Assembly (NCBI GenBank): GCA_002245135.1
Contig: NGBS01000608.1
Location: forward strand, 24,668-88,667
Direction of reading: 5' to 3'
Source: Proteromonas lacertae
Lineage: Eukaryota; Sar; Bigyra; Opalinata; Proteromonadidae
DNA: 64,000 nt
How positions within the stretch are numbered: position 1 is the stretch's first letter; every line of letters begins with the position of its first letter. Position numbers and translations under genes: made by a program. Shown one piece after another: positions 1-13,700 of this stretch. The notes below the pieces were generated by a model. It did not search any database, was not told where the DNA came from, and saw only the letters and a list, made by a program, of their open reading frames with translations.

Positions 1-2
1 TG

Positions 3-3000
3 AAGTATATTCATTCACAAGGAATTATTCATAGAGATCTAAAACCAGCCAATATATTTATAGGCATTCATAATGAATTAGTTATAGGTGATTTTGGAAT
101 ATCAATAAAAAAGAATGTAGATAATAGCAATCATTTAATTGGAACAGCTGGATATGTAGCTCCAGAACTATGGACAAGTAATCCACCATCATACACACCA
201 GCAAGTGATATATTTGCTTTAGGTTGTATAATATATGAAATCTACAGTTTGAATTTATGTTACTGTGGTAATACATCAGCTGTAATTCGTAGTTTGATAA
301 TAAATCCGAAATATAAACCTCAGTTTCATAGATATACGTCAAGAAATAAAGCAATAGAAGAATTAATAATGAAGATGTTAGAAAGAGATCCAATGAAAAG
401 AATTAAATTAACAGAAATAACAAATTTTATTAATTCAAATAGTTTTGCTATTGATAATATACAGGAAACTCAATTTATAGATGTTAATGAGATGACACCT
501 TTACAACCTCAGCAAATACAATCAGTTCCAATACAGCCACCACCTCTTTCTCAACCATCTCAATTACCACGACAAGTACAATCTCAACAACAAATGCCAA
601 TACAACAGTTACAATTTCAGCCACCACCACTTCCTATACCAATTCAACAACCAGTATATAATAATCCCTATAATCAATATCAAATAACTCCACCTCCTTT
701 TTATATTCCAGGTCAATCGTTTCAATTGAATTATCAACAACAACAACAAACACAACAACAATATTATATGATGAATCAAAATACAGTATATTCAAATCAA
801 CCTACTCCACAACCACCTCAACCTCCACCAAATATATATCATCAACAACAACAGCAGCAACAACAACAACAACAATATCAAACTAAATGTGATGAAGAAG
901 AAGATGAGGAGGAGGAAGAGGAAGAAGAAGAATCAAGTGAAGAAGAAGAAGAGACTAATAAAAGACATAGAAATCATCATCATTATAAACATAAACATAA
1001 ACATAATCACAGTAAATCTCATAAATCAGATAGTAATGATAATGAAGAAGTAGAAAGGGATGTAAGAAAAGAAAAAGGTGTAAAAGATGTAAGTGAAAAA
1101 GATGTTAAAAGTAATATGAAAAAAGATATAAAGAGTGAAGTTAACAGTGAAATGAGAAATCATTTATCAAATGTATAACTATTATGATATACTTCATATA
1201 GATATGTGAATTTTACAGAGGTAATTTTTCATTCAAAGGAAGAAAGATTATACAATATTTTCAATTAGATTTCAAAGATTTACTGGATATTGATTTTTAT
1301 GGTGATAAATATGTATTATATAGTTTTATTATTTATATTGAAATAGTTTTATTTCCCAACGCTCAATCAAACAATATTTCCTTTTACCATAGATAATAGA
1401 AGCAGTATAGTGATTTTTTTAAATTTATAATATAGCATTTAATAATGATGATATAATAAAAATTAATTATGAAAATCTTGTTGAAACTGCATTAAACAAA
1501 TATGGTTATGAAGCAGAAAAGTATCCAGGAATAGTACATTCAAAAGGGTTTGATATGTTTAAAGGAAGAGATGAAACAATTAAAATGTTTCAACAAATAA
1601 GAAAATCTATTGAAGATATATACAATAATAAATACTACTTGGATATGATTGATGAATATATAGCTGAACGTATCTTTATTGATGTTATATATAATAGAAT
1701 ATGCTAGTAAGTATGAAAATGAACAGCCAGTTGTTGAAAATAGATATGAAAGATCTCCAATTATTGATTATTATGAAAATGAAAGAATTATATTAGGATA
1801 TAAAATCAAAGATTTATCTAAACTAAAAAAAGATGAATTTAGAAGAGAATGGAATGAGAATTATTATAAAGTATATTTTGTGTATGTTTATATCTTGTAG
1901 TGGATATTTCCTACTATTAGTCAAGAAGATCCATCATTTACATTTGAAGATTTACAAATTCTAAAGAATAACAAAAATACTAAAGATATTTATAGAACAG
2001 TAATTCAGAAGATATTAGTACTTCATGGAATTGATATTAAGAAAAATCAAAATTATAATTTGAATAAACAACACTCTTCAATATTGATAAATCAGATAGA
2101 AAGAATATCTCCATTTTTAGATTTAATGGAAGATCAAGAATATTCAAATATGTTAGAATCGATTGAATATTCATTGAAAGGCATTATAGATGCAGATGAA
2201 GCAAAAACTGTTGTATTTTATTTAATTGTTATAATATTTTAGAGTGATTTTCTTTTTTTTAATAAACCATTGAATGGATATACAATTACTGAAATTGAAG
2301 CAATGACTGCTGAACAGTTTTATGAGTTTGATATTGATAAATATTTACCAGTATAATTCATTACTATTTCTTTTTATCATTTAGTGGATTTTTCCTAATT
2401 CGATTCAAGAATATCCTAAAGTATCACAGGAAGATAAACATAGTATGATTTATTTGCAGTTTAACAAATTAATAGATATTGACTTACATTCTATGTCAAT
2501 TATGGATATAACAAGAGATATTATTATTAAAATATTTCTGAAGTGTGGATTGAAAATATTAGACTATTCTACAGCTATTACTGGATGTAATAAAGATTGG
2601 ATTAATAATTATGAAAAGCTGAAAGGATTATTGGATAAAGCAACTGTTTTTCATACAGAAACAACAAATAATCAATCAATTTTAGCATGGCTAAAAGAAG
2701 TTTGTCAAAATTTGAATGATTATTATTTAATAGCCAATGCAAAAGAATAATAACATATCAAATAGTTATGAATCAATAGTATAATTCATTACTTTAATTA
2801 TTTAGTCTGATTTTCTGAGTAATAAAACTGCTTTCTATGGTTATAAATATAATGATCTAGTTAATAGTGATCAGATTCATTTCAATCAGTATGAAATTGA
2901 TCCATTATTGCGTTACATATTTCCACTAGAAGAAGATGGATTTCTAACGGATGAAGATAAGAAATGTATAAACATTTTTATATACTTTTTGAATAGATAT

Positions 3001-4242
3001 TAGTGATAATATTCATTCTCTAACTGTTAAGTCACATATATTATATGATAAAATAAAAATAAGATATGGAGTTAATGTAAATCTACATAACAATTCAATT
3101 AATATTACTAAATATGAATTGGTTGGCAATACAAAAACTTCTATATTGATTTATTTACAAGAATAACATCTTTTTTTAATTCAATAAAATCAAATAGATG
3201 TGATGAAGTGCAAAATATATTAAACTACAATTTAGATAGTGATATATGTGAAGAAAAACGAGTATTATTATATTTAATCTTTCAATTAGATATTGATGTT
3301 TTATCAAGGAGAAACACATTTAACTAATGGATATAATATACATAAATTCTTCAGTATGTCACAAAGAGAATGCTATGAATTCGATTTTAACTCATATTTA
3401 TTTGTATATTTGATTATTTGATTATGATATGAAATAGACATTAATGCCTATAGTTGGTCAAGAACACCCAAGATTTACTGAAAGTGATAAGCAAAGTATT
3501 GAATTACTATGTTATATTATGAAATAGTATTTTTACATGATGAAACAGTAAAATATAGATATAAAAGATTGTACAGAAAATACTATATCATTGTTCATTA
3601 AATTTTGATGATTTTTCAGGAAGAATCACAACAATTATATCAAATACATTTAATACACCGATTAAAGATATTGATAAGGATTATTACTTAATCGAATAAA
3701 AGAAAGTGTAATATCAATATATAATGATAAAGCATTGCCAATAATGATTGATACTTATCAATTGCATCCAGTATTTTTCTTTATTATGTTATATTTATAG
3801 TCAGTTTCTTTTTATTTAGGTGGATTTAAAGTCAGAGGCAAATATATTCATGAGAGTATAGAATATGAATATGTTTATTTTGATGTGAAAGAAGAAATTA
3901 ATGTATATCACTTATAGATTATATATTCTTTAGATATTTTTGCCAATATTAGGAGAAGGAAACCCTGCTTTTTCTTATGAAGATATTGAACAATTCCGAA
4001 ATAATAATGAAATGAAGGATCGTTATTACAAAATGATTATTAAATTGTTATCAACAATGAATTTAATTCAAGTAAATATTCACAGTCAAATAATTCAGAA
4101 TGATCATGTCAATATTAATGAAGATGAAATGCGCATGTTAATAAGAATGAGAAATTCTCTAGAACATATATTTCCTTATGCAAGTGAGTATATAAGTCAG
4201 TTAGAAACTTTTATATCGAAAGGTATTAATAGTATTTATTAA
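3..4242 (+). CDS. Ser/Thr protein kinase fused to OGFr-like repeat domains (5' end outside window)
   Basis: The window opens inside a protein kinase domain: HRDLKPAN catalytic loop (nt 38-61), DFG (about nt 92-100) and an APE-type motif in GYVAPELW, so the kinase core is complete from subdomain VI onward and looks active. A Q/P-rich stretch, a poly-Glu run and a His/Lys-rich stretch follow. Read without splicing, the ORF stops at 1178. However, 1173-1201 is a 29-base GTAT...TAG segment, and removing it keeps the frame and runs straight into CEFYRGNF, the start of the first OGFr_N-like unit. Further short introns fit at 1313-1346, 1405-1435, 1670-1697, 1871-1900, 2213-2242, 2351-2384, 2700-2733, 2779-2805 and 2966-2996. 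Between about 3140 and 3750 the frame changes several times, so the model there is poor. The last exon (about 3936-4242) ends TAA. The kinase call is firm; the fusion is inferred from splice geometry and needs cDNA. Confidence 0.6.
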
Positions 4243-7200
4243 CAATGCGACTGGTCTGTTATAATCTCTAGATTCTTTAATTTTGAAATTTTTTATCATT
4301 TTTATATGTTTATATGTGTTTCTACGTTTAGTACAAACAATTTTCATATAAAATGTCTATAATCATCATTCTAGAAACATATCTAAAATTACTAAAAAAA
4401 GAGTCGTTAACCGTTAGCACATCTTTAGCATTTTCGTTATTATATCCTGCTCATTTTGATATAATTCTTTCACCAGAATTTTCAATAAATCAGATTACAC
4501 ACAGTATACCTTTCAAATATTCAATCAAGACAAATGAGCGAAGAAAACATCTCAATCGTATGATTATTCGTTTACTTGTAGATTGATTTCTATTTCTATG
4601 ATCTGCCTGTCAATGGAATGCTATTCAAAGACGTTTTAGCCAAAGATCAAGACTATTTCAACGACTTACCTCTAGATAAGTTCATTCCAGTATATTTCTC
4701 TAATATTATTTTTCCTACAGTGGATTTATCCAAAAGATGACCAAGATAATCCAAAATTTACTGAAGAAGATGATGCAAGTATTTAATCACTTTATTGATC
4801 ATTTAGAATTGCATAGATATGCTGGAACAGCCTCATCAGAAGCAAGGTTATTCTTAAGAAAGTTCCTAGAAAAATATGGAATAATCCTACTCGAAACTAA
4901 CATAATTAAGATGAAAAATGAGTATAATAACATCTATTTAATGCATAGTAACTGGAAATCTAATGTCAATTACATTACAGAAGTCATAAATCGAGCATCT
5001 AATTTCATTCACATCCACACTCGTAATAGGTCAGCTATTCGGTTAATAAACAATTTATTAGTCCAATTACACGAATGCATGCCTGACGTAGCTGTAAGCG
5101 ATGAAAATAGTGAAAATGAAAAATTCGATGATGATGAAGAAAATCCTTTATTAGAACGTTCTATTCGAAAAGCATCTTATTATTTAGGATTAGAAGAGAA
5201 TGATGAAAAATTAGGCTTTAATAATGATGATAATAACAATAACAAAGATAAAATTTCACCAACAAGAGCTTTACAAAAGAGAAATTTAAAGAAGAGTATT
5301 AACAAAGCTGATGATGATAAAGTTACAATTGTATTTATTTATTATTATTTGTTATTATTATTTAGAGTGATTTTCTAGGTAATTCAAAGAGTGTTAATAA
5401 TTATATGTTTATTAATATATCAAAAATGGATCAAGATAAGTTTAATGAATTTCCATTAGATGAATATATGGTTGTATATATATATATTATTATTATTAAA
5501 AATATAGTGGTTATATCCTAACGGAACTCAAGATAATCCAATGTTGACAGAGAATGATATAAAATGTATAGTTATCTTTATTAATTATAATGTTCGTATA
5601 GTTATTCGTTCTAATAAATACACCATCAGTGTATTATCAAATAATATCTTTGATTTGATTTTGAACAAATATGATTTGAATTATAATAATAGAAGAAAAG
5701 AAGTAACTTCAGAATCAAAGTATTATTTATATATATTTATATTTATATATATATAGGAAATGGGAAGATAATAAAGAATACTTAATTGAAACAATCAAAA
5801 GAGTTATCAACTTCTATCGAATAATGAATGACAATAACAACCTTAAGAAATCAGAAATCGTATTAGATTACGTTGAGAATCATATAAACAATGAAGAAAA
5901 CCTATTTGATGATGATAATAATGATGTGAATGAAGTAAATGAAGAAAACTTACCAGATAATGTCATTATAAAGAAAACAGAACAATTAAATGTTGATGAA
6001 TCAGCTGCACCAACTGAGAATAACAATGAGAATGTAGAAACAGCTAAAGAAGAATCTAATAATAATAATAATAGTGAAGAAAACCCAGTAAAAGAAGAAA
6101 GTGAAGTTGTTAAAGCTGAAGAAGTACAAAATTCTGAAGAATTGCCAGAAGAAGAAAGAAATGAAGAAAATAGCACAACAGAAACAGCAGAAGAAGTTAA
6201 TAACGATAATGAAATAGTAAAAGAAGAAGAAGAAGAAGAAGAAAGTAATGAATCACCAGCAGTTATACAATCTGAAGATAATAATTATGCTGAAAGTAAA
6301 CCAAATGAAGTAGTGGAAGAAGGTGATGTAACAGTAAGTCAATTCCTTGGTAATGAAAAGAGTGTTAATAATAATAAATACAAGGAAATATCAGTAATGG
6401 ATCAAGATACATTTAATTCATTTCCACTGGAAAACTATATAAATGTATATCTATAATCTATTTTTAAAAATATAGTGGTTATATCCAAACGAGAATCAAA
6501 CTAATCCAACAGTTACTGATGAAGATATTAAATGTATAGTTATTTATTTATAATTAATTAATGTGTTTGTATAGTTATTCAACGAGAAAAGACCCAAATT
6601 GGTGAAACATCAAGATTAATATTAGATTTAATCTTAAAGAAGAACGACTTAAAGTATAGTAATAGAAAGAAGGAAGTAACAGAAGATTCACCTAAATGGA
6701 GAGACAATAAAGACAATTTAATTGAAATAATGAAAAGAGTAATCAGTTTCTATGATATGATGGGAGATAAGAATAGAATGAAAGGTGCTGAGATAATATT
6801 GAAATATTTACAGAATAATAGCAATAGTAATAACATTTCATCACCACCTCCTCCTCCTCCATCCTCATCTAGTGGAAATGATAGTGAATTGGTTAAAGCA
6901 GATGAAATGACAAATGCTGAAGAAGTTCCATCAGCAGAAGAAAAACCAGCAACTAAAGAAGAGAATGAAGTAGTAGAAGCTCAAGAGGTGGTTAATGAAG
7001 AAGAAGCTCCAAAGAGAGAAGAAGCAATTCATTCTGATGAATCTGCTCCAGTTGTAAAAGAAGAAGAAGAAGAATCAGAAACAGTAAAAGAACAAAATCA
7101 AGAAACAGTAAATCAAGAAAATCCAAGAAAAGATGAAGTTGTGAATGACGACAATAGTGAATCTGTTCCTGTTGAAGAAGCAGAAATAAAGAAAGTAAGC

Positions 7201-9825
7201 GTAATAACAGAAAATTCGGAATCTACTCCATCACCAAACATTTCACCAGCTCAAAAACAAGAAAATTCACCAATTAAAGTTGAAAAAGAAGAATCAATTG
7301 TATTATATATTATATATTTTATTCTATTAGACAAAATTCTTGAGTAATATTACTCCTGTCAATGGAATATTATTTGTAACAATCACCAAAATGAATAATG
7401 ACAAATTTGAGAATATAAATATTGATGATTTCATGAAATGGATTTTCCCATCAAAGAATCAATCAGAACCTGAATTGAAAGATAGTGATATAAAATGTAT
7501 AGTTATTTAGTTATTTATTGATTATTATAGATATTAAAGATAAGAAGTATGATTTAGGTATTATGACGTTTAATATCTTCAATTTAATCATTGAAAAATA
7601 TGGTTTGAAATACATCGAAAGAAAAAAAGAAGTTAAAGAAATCAACAAATCATACAAAGATGAGCCAAATAAAGGTAAAATCTTAGAATTATTAAACCAA
7701 ATGAAAGAATATTATGAAACAGTAATGGTTGATAGAAATCGTAAAACAGCTTGTGAATTAGTCATTGAATATATACAAAAAGGAGGAGGAGGAGATAGTA
7801 ATACAACAATAGTTTCTTCACCAACTAGAAATTCAGATTTACCACCAATTAAACCGCCATCTCCATCAAAATCTTCAACAAATAAACAACAACAACAACA
7901 ACAAAATAATTCAAAAACTCCATCAAGAATAACTCATAACAACAATAATAGTAGTGAAAGTGTGAAAGTTGATACTTCTGAAGAAATGTTGACTCCAGCA
8001 AAGAACATCACTGAGCGAAGAAAAAAATCTATTTTTACACCTCCCAAAAAACTTGAAAAACCATTGGATGAAAATTTCCATGAGATTTGTAGATTTTACA
8101 GTGGAAATGAAGAATATAATGGATATTTAATTAATGATTACTTAGAAATGAATAATTGTAAGTTAATTAGAGAAGTGATGAAGAATTTACACTATTTCTT
8201 TCCACTAATTGGAGAAACAATTGAAGGTGTTCAATTCAAAGAAAAAGATAAATATATATTCGTTTCAACTTTGGTTATTCGTCAAAATTTCAACCGTTTT
8301 ATGGATTATATATTAGTTGGATTAGGGATAAGAGAATTGGAAGAAAATAATTCATTAAAATGGGTTAATAATAGCCAAATCTATCCATCTTATGAATTGA
8401 AAAAGATTGTGAAAAGAATGAGAGAATGTTTATTACAATTATTTGATAAATGGGTTGTATATATTGAGAATTTAAATACAATAATTAAAGATAATAATAT
8501 AGAAAAGGAATTAAAAGATGAAAATAATAATAATGAAGAAGAAAATGGAGGTCATGATATTCAATTTAATAATGATTTGAACCAAACAATACAAATGAAA
8601 AATAGTATTTATTATGATAGATTACATCCAGTATATATATTACAATATTTATTATTTATAGATTTTAGCATTTTATTCTGGTTCAATATCTTATGATAAA
8701 TACATCTTAGATTACTTTAAACTTAAACAAAATGTATTAATCGATGAAATTATCAAAGAAAAATCATTCTTTTATCCAACACTAAACAACTGAAGAAATA
8801 TCTCCAGAATTTGAAGAAAATGAAGTAAATACAATGAGAGAAGAATTAATAATTCGTCAACATTACAACGAACTGATTTGACTGCGTATTATGTGGTTTA
8901 AAAATAAGAGAAAAAGTGAAAGGATCAAGCCATTACATTTGGAATGATTTTGACAAGCTGAGGTTTGATGAAGATGAAAAAGATTTGATAAGACAAATGA
9001 AAGAAAGTGTTGAATTGATCTATCCAAAGTGGAAAATATATATTGAAGCATTGGAGAAGGTTATTGCAAGATTTAATGCTGTTATTGTTAAAGAGAATAG
9101 CTAAGAAGATATTTGATAAAGAATATATTCCACCTGTTAAACCAACAACAACATCTACTCCAGTTAAACCAAAGAGTGAAGAACAAGAGGAAGTTAAACC
9201 AACAAGTGAAATAGAAGAAGTTAAACCTGATAGTACAGAGAGTAAACCAACAACAACAACAACTGAAGAGGAAGTTAAACCAACTGAATATCCAGTAGTA
9301 ACTGCCACTTATATAAGTGATGATAAACCAGACAATGAAGCTGAATTTAAAAAGATGATTCAACCAGTTCGTAAATCAACAATTCACTATGAAGATAATA
9401 TTCATCCTACATTAAAGTTCTACAGTTGTAATTACAATAGCGATAAAGACGATGAAAATTTGAATATTGAAAAATACTTTGAATTAAGTGGTGATGAATT
9501 ACTTACAAAAATGATAGGTAAAATTGAAATAATCTTCCCATTCGTTAATGAAGGAAATCCAGTGTTTTTAAACAGTGATAAAGAGAAATTGACTGATGAT
9601 ATAATCATGAGACAGAACTACAACAGACTGGTTGATAATGTGTTAGTAGAAATGGGAATTAGAGGTAAGAGAAAGAGTAGTCAGTTGAAATGGAGTAAGA
9701 GTGATTTATCTAATATGAGTGACAAGGTGATCACTATTTTGAAGAGAATGAGAAAGAGTATAGAGGATATATTCCCTTCTTGGATAATTTATTTGAATGT
9801 GTTGAATAAATTATTGGAAAATTAA
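1202..9825 (+). repeat. Array of degenerate OGFr_N-like coding repeats
   Basis: At least eight diverged coding repeats of roughly 0.6-1 kb run through both genes. Each unit reads FYxG...I..yf.......LP, an intron, WIFP...P.fT.ED, often a second intron, then helices. Introns recur at the same two places, just before the W of WIFP and just before or after the ED motif. This suggests that the exon-intron unit was duplicated as a block. Sequence divergence is high at DNA level, so the array is old; only the motif spacing is well kept. Confidence 0.6.
4353..9825 (+). CDS. Second OGFr-like tandem-repeat protein
   Basis: A long gene built from the same repeat family as the upstream fusion. Recurrent blocks are FY-S/R-G, then a linker, W-I/L-F/Y-P, then a helical stretch ending in a K-Y-G-L or M-G-I-R motif and a KW-type motif. 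WIYP/WLYP/WIFP copies lie at about 4721, 5508, 6475 and 7440, and FYSG or FYSC copies at about 8093, 8665 and 9418. Acidic E/N-rich linkers separate the units (for example 5880-6330 and 6890-7300). Short introns fit at 4690-4720, 4779-4806, 5331-5365 and 5474-5507, with more in later copies. The frame moves +1 at about 4575, 8788, 8877 and 9103 without an acceptable intron, so this copy may be decaying or may contain sequence errors. The start at 4353 is the first ATG after the upstream stop. No known function; OGFr_N similarity is a motif-level judgement. Confidence 0.5.
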
Positions 9826-9943
9826 TAGAAATATTATATACTATTCATTATATAATGTGTTGTTTGTGAGATTAGCTTATAAAATAAAATAAAACCGTTT
9901 CAATAAAATCAAGCCAAGTCGTTTTTTAAAATAAAAATTTTGA
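9826..9943 (+). promoter_or_regulatory. Short intergenic promoter with TCAAGCCAAG element
   Basis: The 118 bases between the OGFr-like gene and the next start codon hold TCAAGCCAAG at 9909-9918, 26 bases before the ATG at 9944. The same core stands close upstream of several other starts in this window (see findings). Its role as a promoter element is inferred only from position and recurrence. Confidence 0.35.
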
Positions 9944-11113
9944 ATGGATGACGATGATAACAGAATAATGAGTAGTGCAGATCTTGTATAAATATTATTT
10001 TTGTAATAAAATTCAAATAGAAAGTCTCAATAGATTTGTCCGATTCGTCAGATTCTGATAGCGACAATGAAGACAATAAATCTTCTTCCTCCAATGATAG
10101 TGATGATAGTAGAAAACATAAAAATAGAAAAAAGAAGAACAAAAGAAAAAAGAAAAAGAAGAAGTATAGTTCCAGTGATGATGATGAAGATGATAGTGAT
10201 GAAGACAGTGATTATGATAGAAAGAAAAAGAAAAAGAATAAAAATAAGAGTAAGAAAAAGAAAAATGATACAACAGATAGTAGTGCTTTATTGTTAGATT
10301 TAGATCGTTTAATTAAGAAAAGTGTAAGTAAGATAGATGTAGTAAAAAGTGATAAGAGGATTGAAACAAAAAGTAAACTGAATGTAATGACAAAAGAAGA
10401 AGAAAACAACAACAATGAAGAAGATGAAAATATAGAAATAAGAAAAGACTTAGAACCTCCATTAATAGTAAATGTAAAAGATGTACCAAGGAGAAAGAGT
10501 GATTTAAGAAAAAAATTATTAAAAAATCAAATGAAAACAAAAGAAAAAGAAAATCCAATTCAATTTGACGATGATGAAAATGATCCACCTTTATTCTTAA
10601 AGTCTCGTTCAAATACAATGGATGGATTATCTGATGAAGATGTTGTTGATGAGAATAGAACAAAATCGAATGATTCTATTGGAGAAAAGATAGAAGTAGA
10701 AGAAGAACAGAATAATGAAAGTGGAAATGGTATTGCAGAGAAAGAAGAAAATGAGAATAATGATGAGAATATAGTAGTTAATAGTGATATTGAAAATGAG
10801 AATGAAATGAAATGAAAATGAAAATGTTGAAAATGTTAAATTGGATGTTGAAAGTGGAAATATAGATGGAAATAAAGATGATAAAAATGAGTTTAATAAC
10901 AATGAATTAGATGAAAATAGAAATGAAGATATGAATAATGATGAAGGAGGTAAAGATAAGGAAGAGGAAATGGAAGACAATTTCAATGAAGAAGTGAAGG
11001 AAGAAGAGAATAATGAGATATATAAAGATGAACAAGTAAGTAAAAATGATTTTGAGAATGATTTTGAAGAAGAAAGAGAAAATGAAGAAAAAAAGAAGAA
11101 AAAGAGAAAAGAA

Positions 11114-11148
<35 letters not shown>

Positions 11149-13595
11149 GAAAGAGAAAGAGAAAGAGAAAGAGAAAGAGAAATCTAAAAAAGAATCACCT
11201 CCATATATATCCTCCTCAAGACAAAAACAAGAAAGGAGTGTAATTGATATATTAAATGATTTAAACCTAAACGATGATAGTGATGATGATGAATATGCAA
11301 AACCGAAGAAAACAAAAGAGAAAGAGAAAAAAATAGAAAAATCTATATCTAAAGATGAAGTTTTACCATCTCCACCAATAGAATCAGCTCAACAACCAAA
11401 TCAGATTATAGAGCAACAACCACCTTTGCAATCACAACCATTTTATCAACAACCATCTCAGCCAGTACAACCTATACCACCATTATTACAATCATTTCAG
11501 TCTTTTCATTCACAAAATTCTCAACAATCATTTCAACAAATCCAAACGCAACCAATTCAACAACAACAATCCATTCCTCCTCAAACAACTTACCAACAGC
11601 AATTACCTTCTAAAGCAATATACCAACAACCAATTCCTCAGCAACAGAATCAACATCAACAACAGAATGAACAACAACAGCAACAACTGCCTATTCAACA
11701 TCACAAAAGCTCAAGAAGAACACTTGGTGATGAAGGATTTAATAAAAACACAATATTAAAACCAAAAAGAAAATCAGAAGCCAATAAGAATACCAACTGT
11801 AAGAAACAATGAAACAGATCTAATTCAACAAGCCAAGCTTTTTACATTCACAGAAAGTACATCGCAATCAACTTTTAGTGAAGATTTTAGTGAAGCAGAT
11901 ACTAATAATAATAAAGAAATAAGTTCAAAAAGAAAGTTGTTGAAAAGATTGAAAGAAAAATATCAATTGTGTAATCAAAGAAATGATGTAACTGTTGGTA
12001 ATATTTTACTAAAATCCATTACTCAATTGGAAGAAGAAATAAAAGAATTAGAAATGAATAATGAGAATTTATTCTACAGTAACAATATAGAAATATATAT
12101 TGATAATTTAAAAGAAGAATATGAAAAAATAAAAGAAGAAATTGAGAATTATTATAAATATGAGAAGATGAGAATAATAGAAGAAGATGAAAAGAGATAT
12201 TACGATGATTTAGAAAATAAAAATGAATTAGAAAAGAACAATTTATTGAATAAATTAAAAGATGAAAGTAATGGCAAGAATGTAATAATAAAATGTAACT
12301 GTAGAGGTGAACATACTGAGTATTGTAAGATATTAAATAGTAGAAATAAAATGAGATATTGTGATAGCTTGAGTCTTCAAACCTTGAAACGAACATATTT
12401 TGAAATTAAGAATGGATATAAAAATGAAGGTGATATACTGATAAATATAGAGAAAGAAATGAATGAATTGGAAGCAAAAGAAAGAAATGATTATAAGATG
12501 AAATTTAATGAAGTAATTATACCAGAAAGATGTAATTTACTGTTGAATTACCAAAACAAAGAAAAATTGAAATTAAAAATGAAATTTGATAAATTAAAGA
12601 ATGAAGTATTAAAAGAGAAAGAAAATATATTAAAAGAGTATAAAAAACAATTTGAAATAATGAAAAATCGAATGAGAAATGAAAAGAATGTAATTTTACA
12701 TTTACCTCCTTTTAAAGATGGTAAAATCATTACAACAATAGATAAAGGAAGTAATAATTACAATTATAATAATTACAATAGTAATAAATTAAATAAAAAG
12801 CAAAGAATATCCATTAAATCTACGCAATCCAATCAAATTCAAACAGAACCAATTCAAACCAGAATTCAAGCCTCTTATGTTAGACAAATCAATAAGAATG
12901 ATAATATTAAGAGTAATAAATTAGATGATTATGAAAAAGATATAGAAAAGAAGAGAAAATTAGATAAATATGAAATAGGATATGAGAAAAGAAGTAATAA
13001 AATGAAAGATGAAATATTATCACTATTAAAAAAACCACAACCAGTAGAAACAACAGAAAAAACACCAAAAATAAATAATAATCACAATATGTGTTATTAT
13101 CCTTCACCAATTGTACCAAATAGGAAATTATCAATTCAATCAACTACTATTACATTGAAATCACAACCACAACATAATAAACCAAAAGTATATAAACATA
13201 TTGAGTATAGTAATAATAATGAAGAAAATAATGATGAAGAAGAAGTTGAAGTTGATTCAGATGGTTCAATTCATGAAGAAATAGAGACGAAGGTAATAAA
13301 TAGAAAAGAGATGTTGAGAAGGAAATTCCAATCTAATAAAAGTAACAATAACAACAGTGGAAATAGATATTCACCAATAACAGTAAGAGAAGAAGAAGAA
13401 GAAAAAGAATATGAAGAATATGATAGAAAAGATGAAAAAATAGTTAGATATAAACCTACCCCTAAATCTCATAAGAGAAATAAAGTAGATTTCTTATACA
13501 CAAGTCCATTAATAGAATTATTAGATGATAATAATGAAGAGAATTATTCAAATTATAAAAAACCACATCCTCCTTTATCAAATAGAAATAAATAA
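9944..13595 (+). CDS. Long charged, low-complexity coiled-coil protein of unknown function
   Basis: Starts at ATG 9944 (MDDDDNRIMSSADL), followed by a 35-base intron at 9986-10020, then an Asp/Ser and Lys-rich N-terminal region, a KEKEKE-type run (about 11090-11190), a Q/P-rich region (11390-11710) and a C-terminal coiled coil. A Cys-rich patch reading CNCRGEHTEYC at about 12295-12330 could bind a metal; this is a guess from spacing. The frame moves +1 near 10815, in a GAAAATG microsatellite, and again near 11785. Reading continues openly in the new frame both times, so I treat it as one gene. It is convergent with the minus-strand gene beginning downstream at 13701. I recognise no family; nuclear or cytoskeletal scaffold proteins have such composition, but nothing decides between them. 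Confidence 0.6.
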
Positions 13596-13700
13596 TTAGA
13601 TATTATGTGTTTGTTTATTAATTATTTTGTTCTTTCTAAGATTTAAAAAAGAAATTTTAAAAATAACCACAAAATATTTTAATATATAATAATATAATAT

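Noticed and set aside
10067-12396. Several overlapping frames rich in Arg/Lys or Phe/Leu
   Set aside because: Shadows of low-complexity Asp/Ser/Lys repeats read in other frames or strands.
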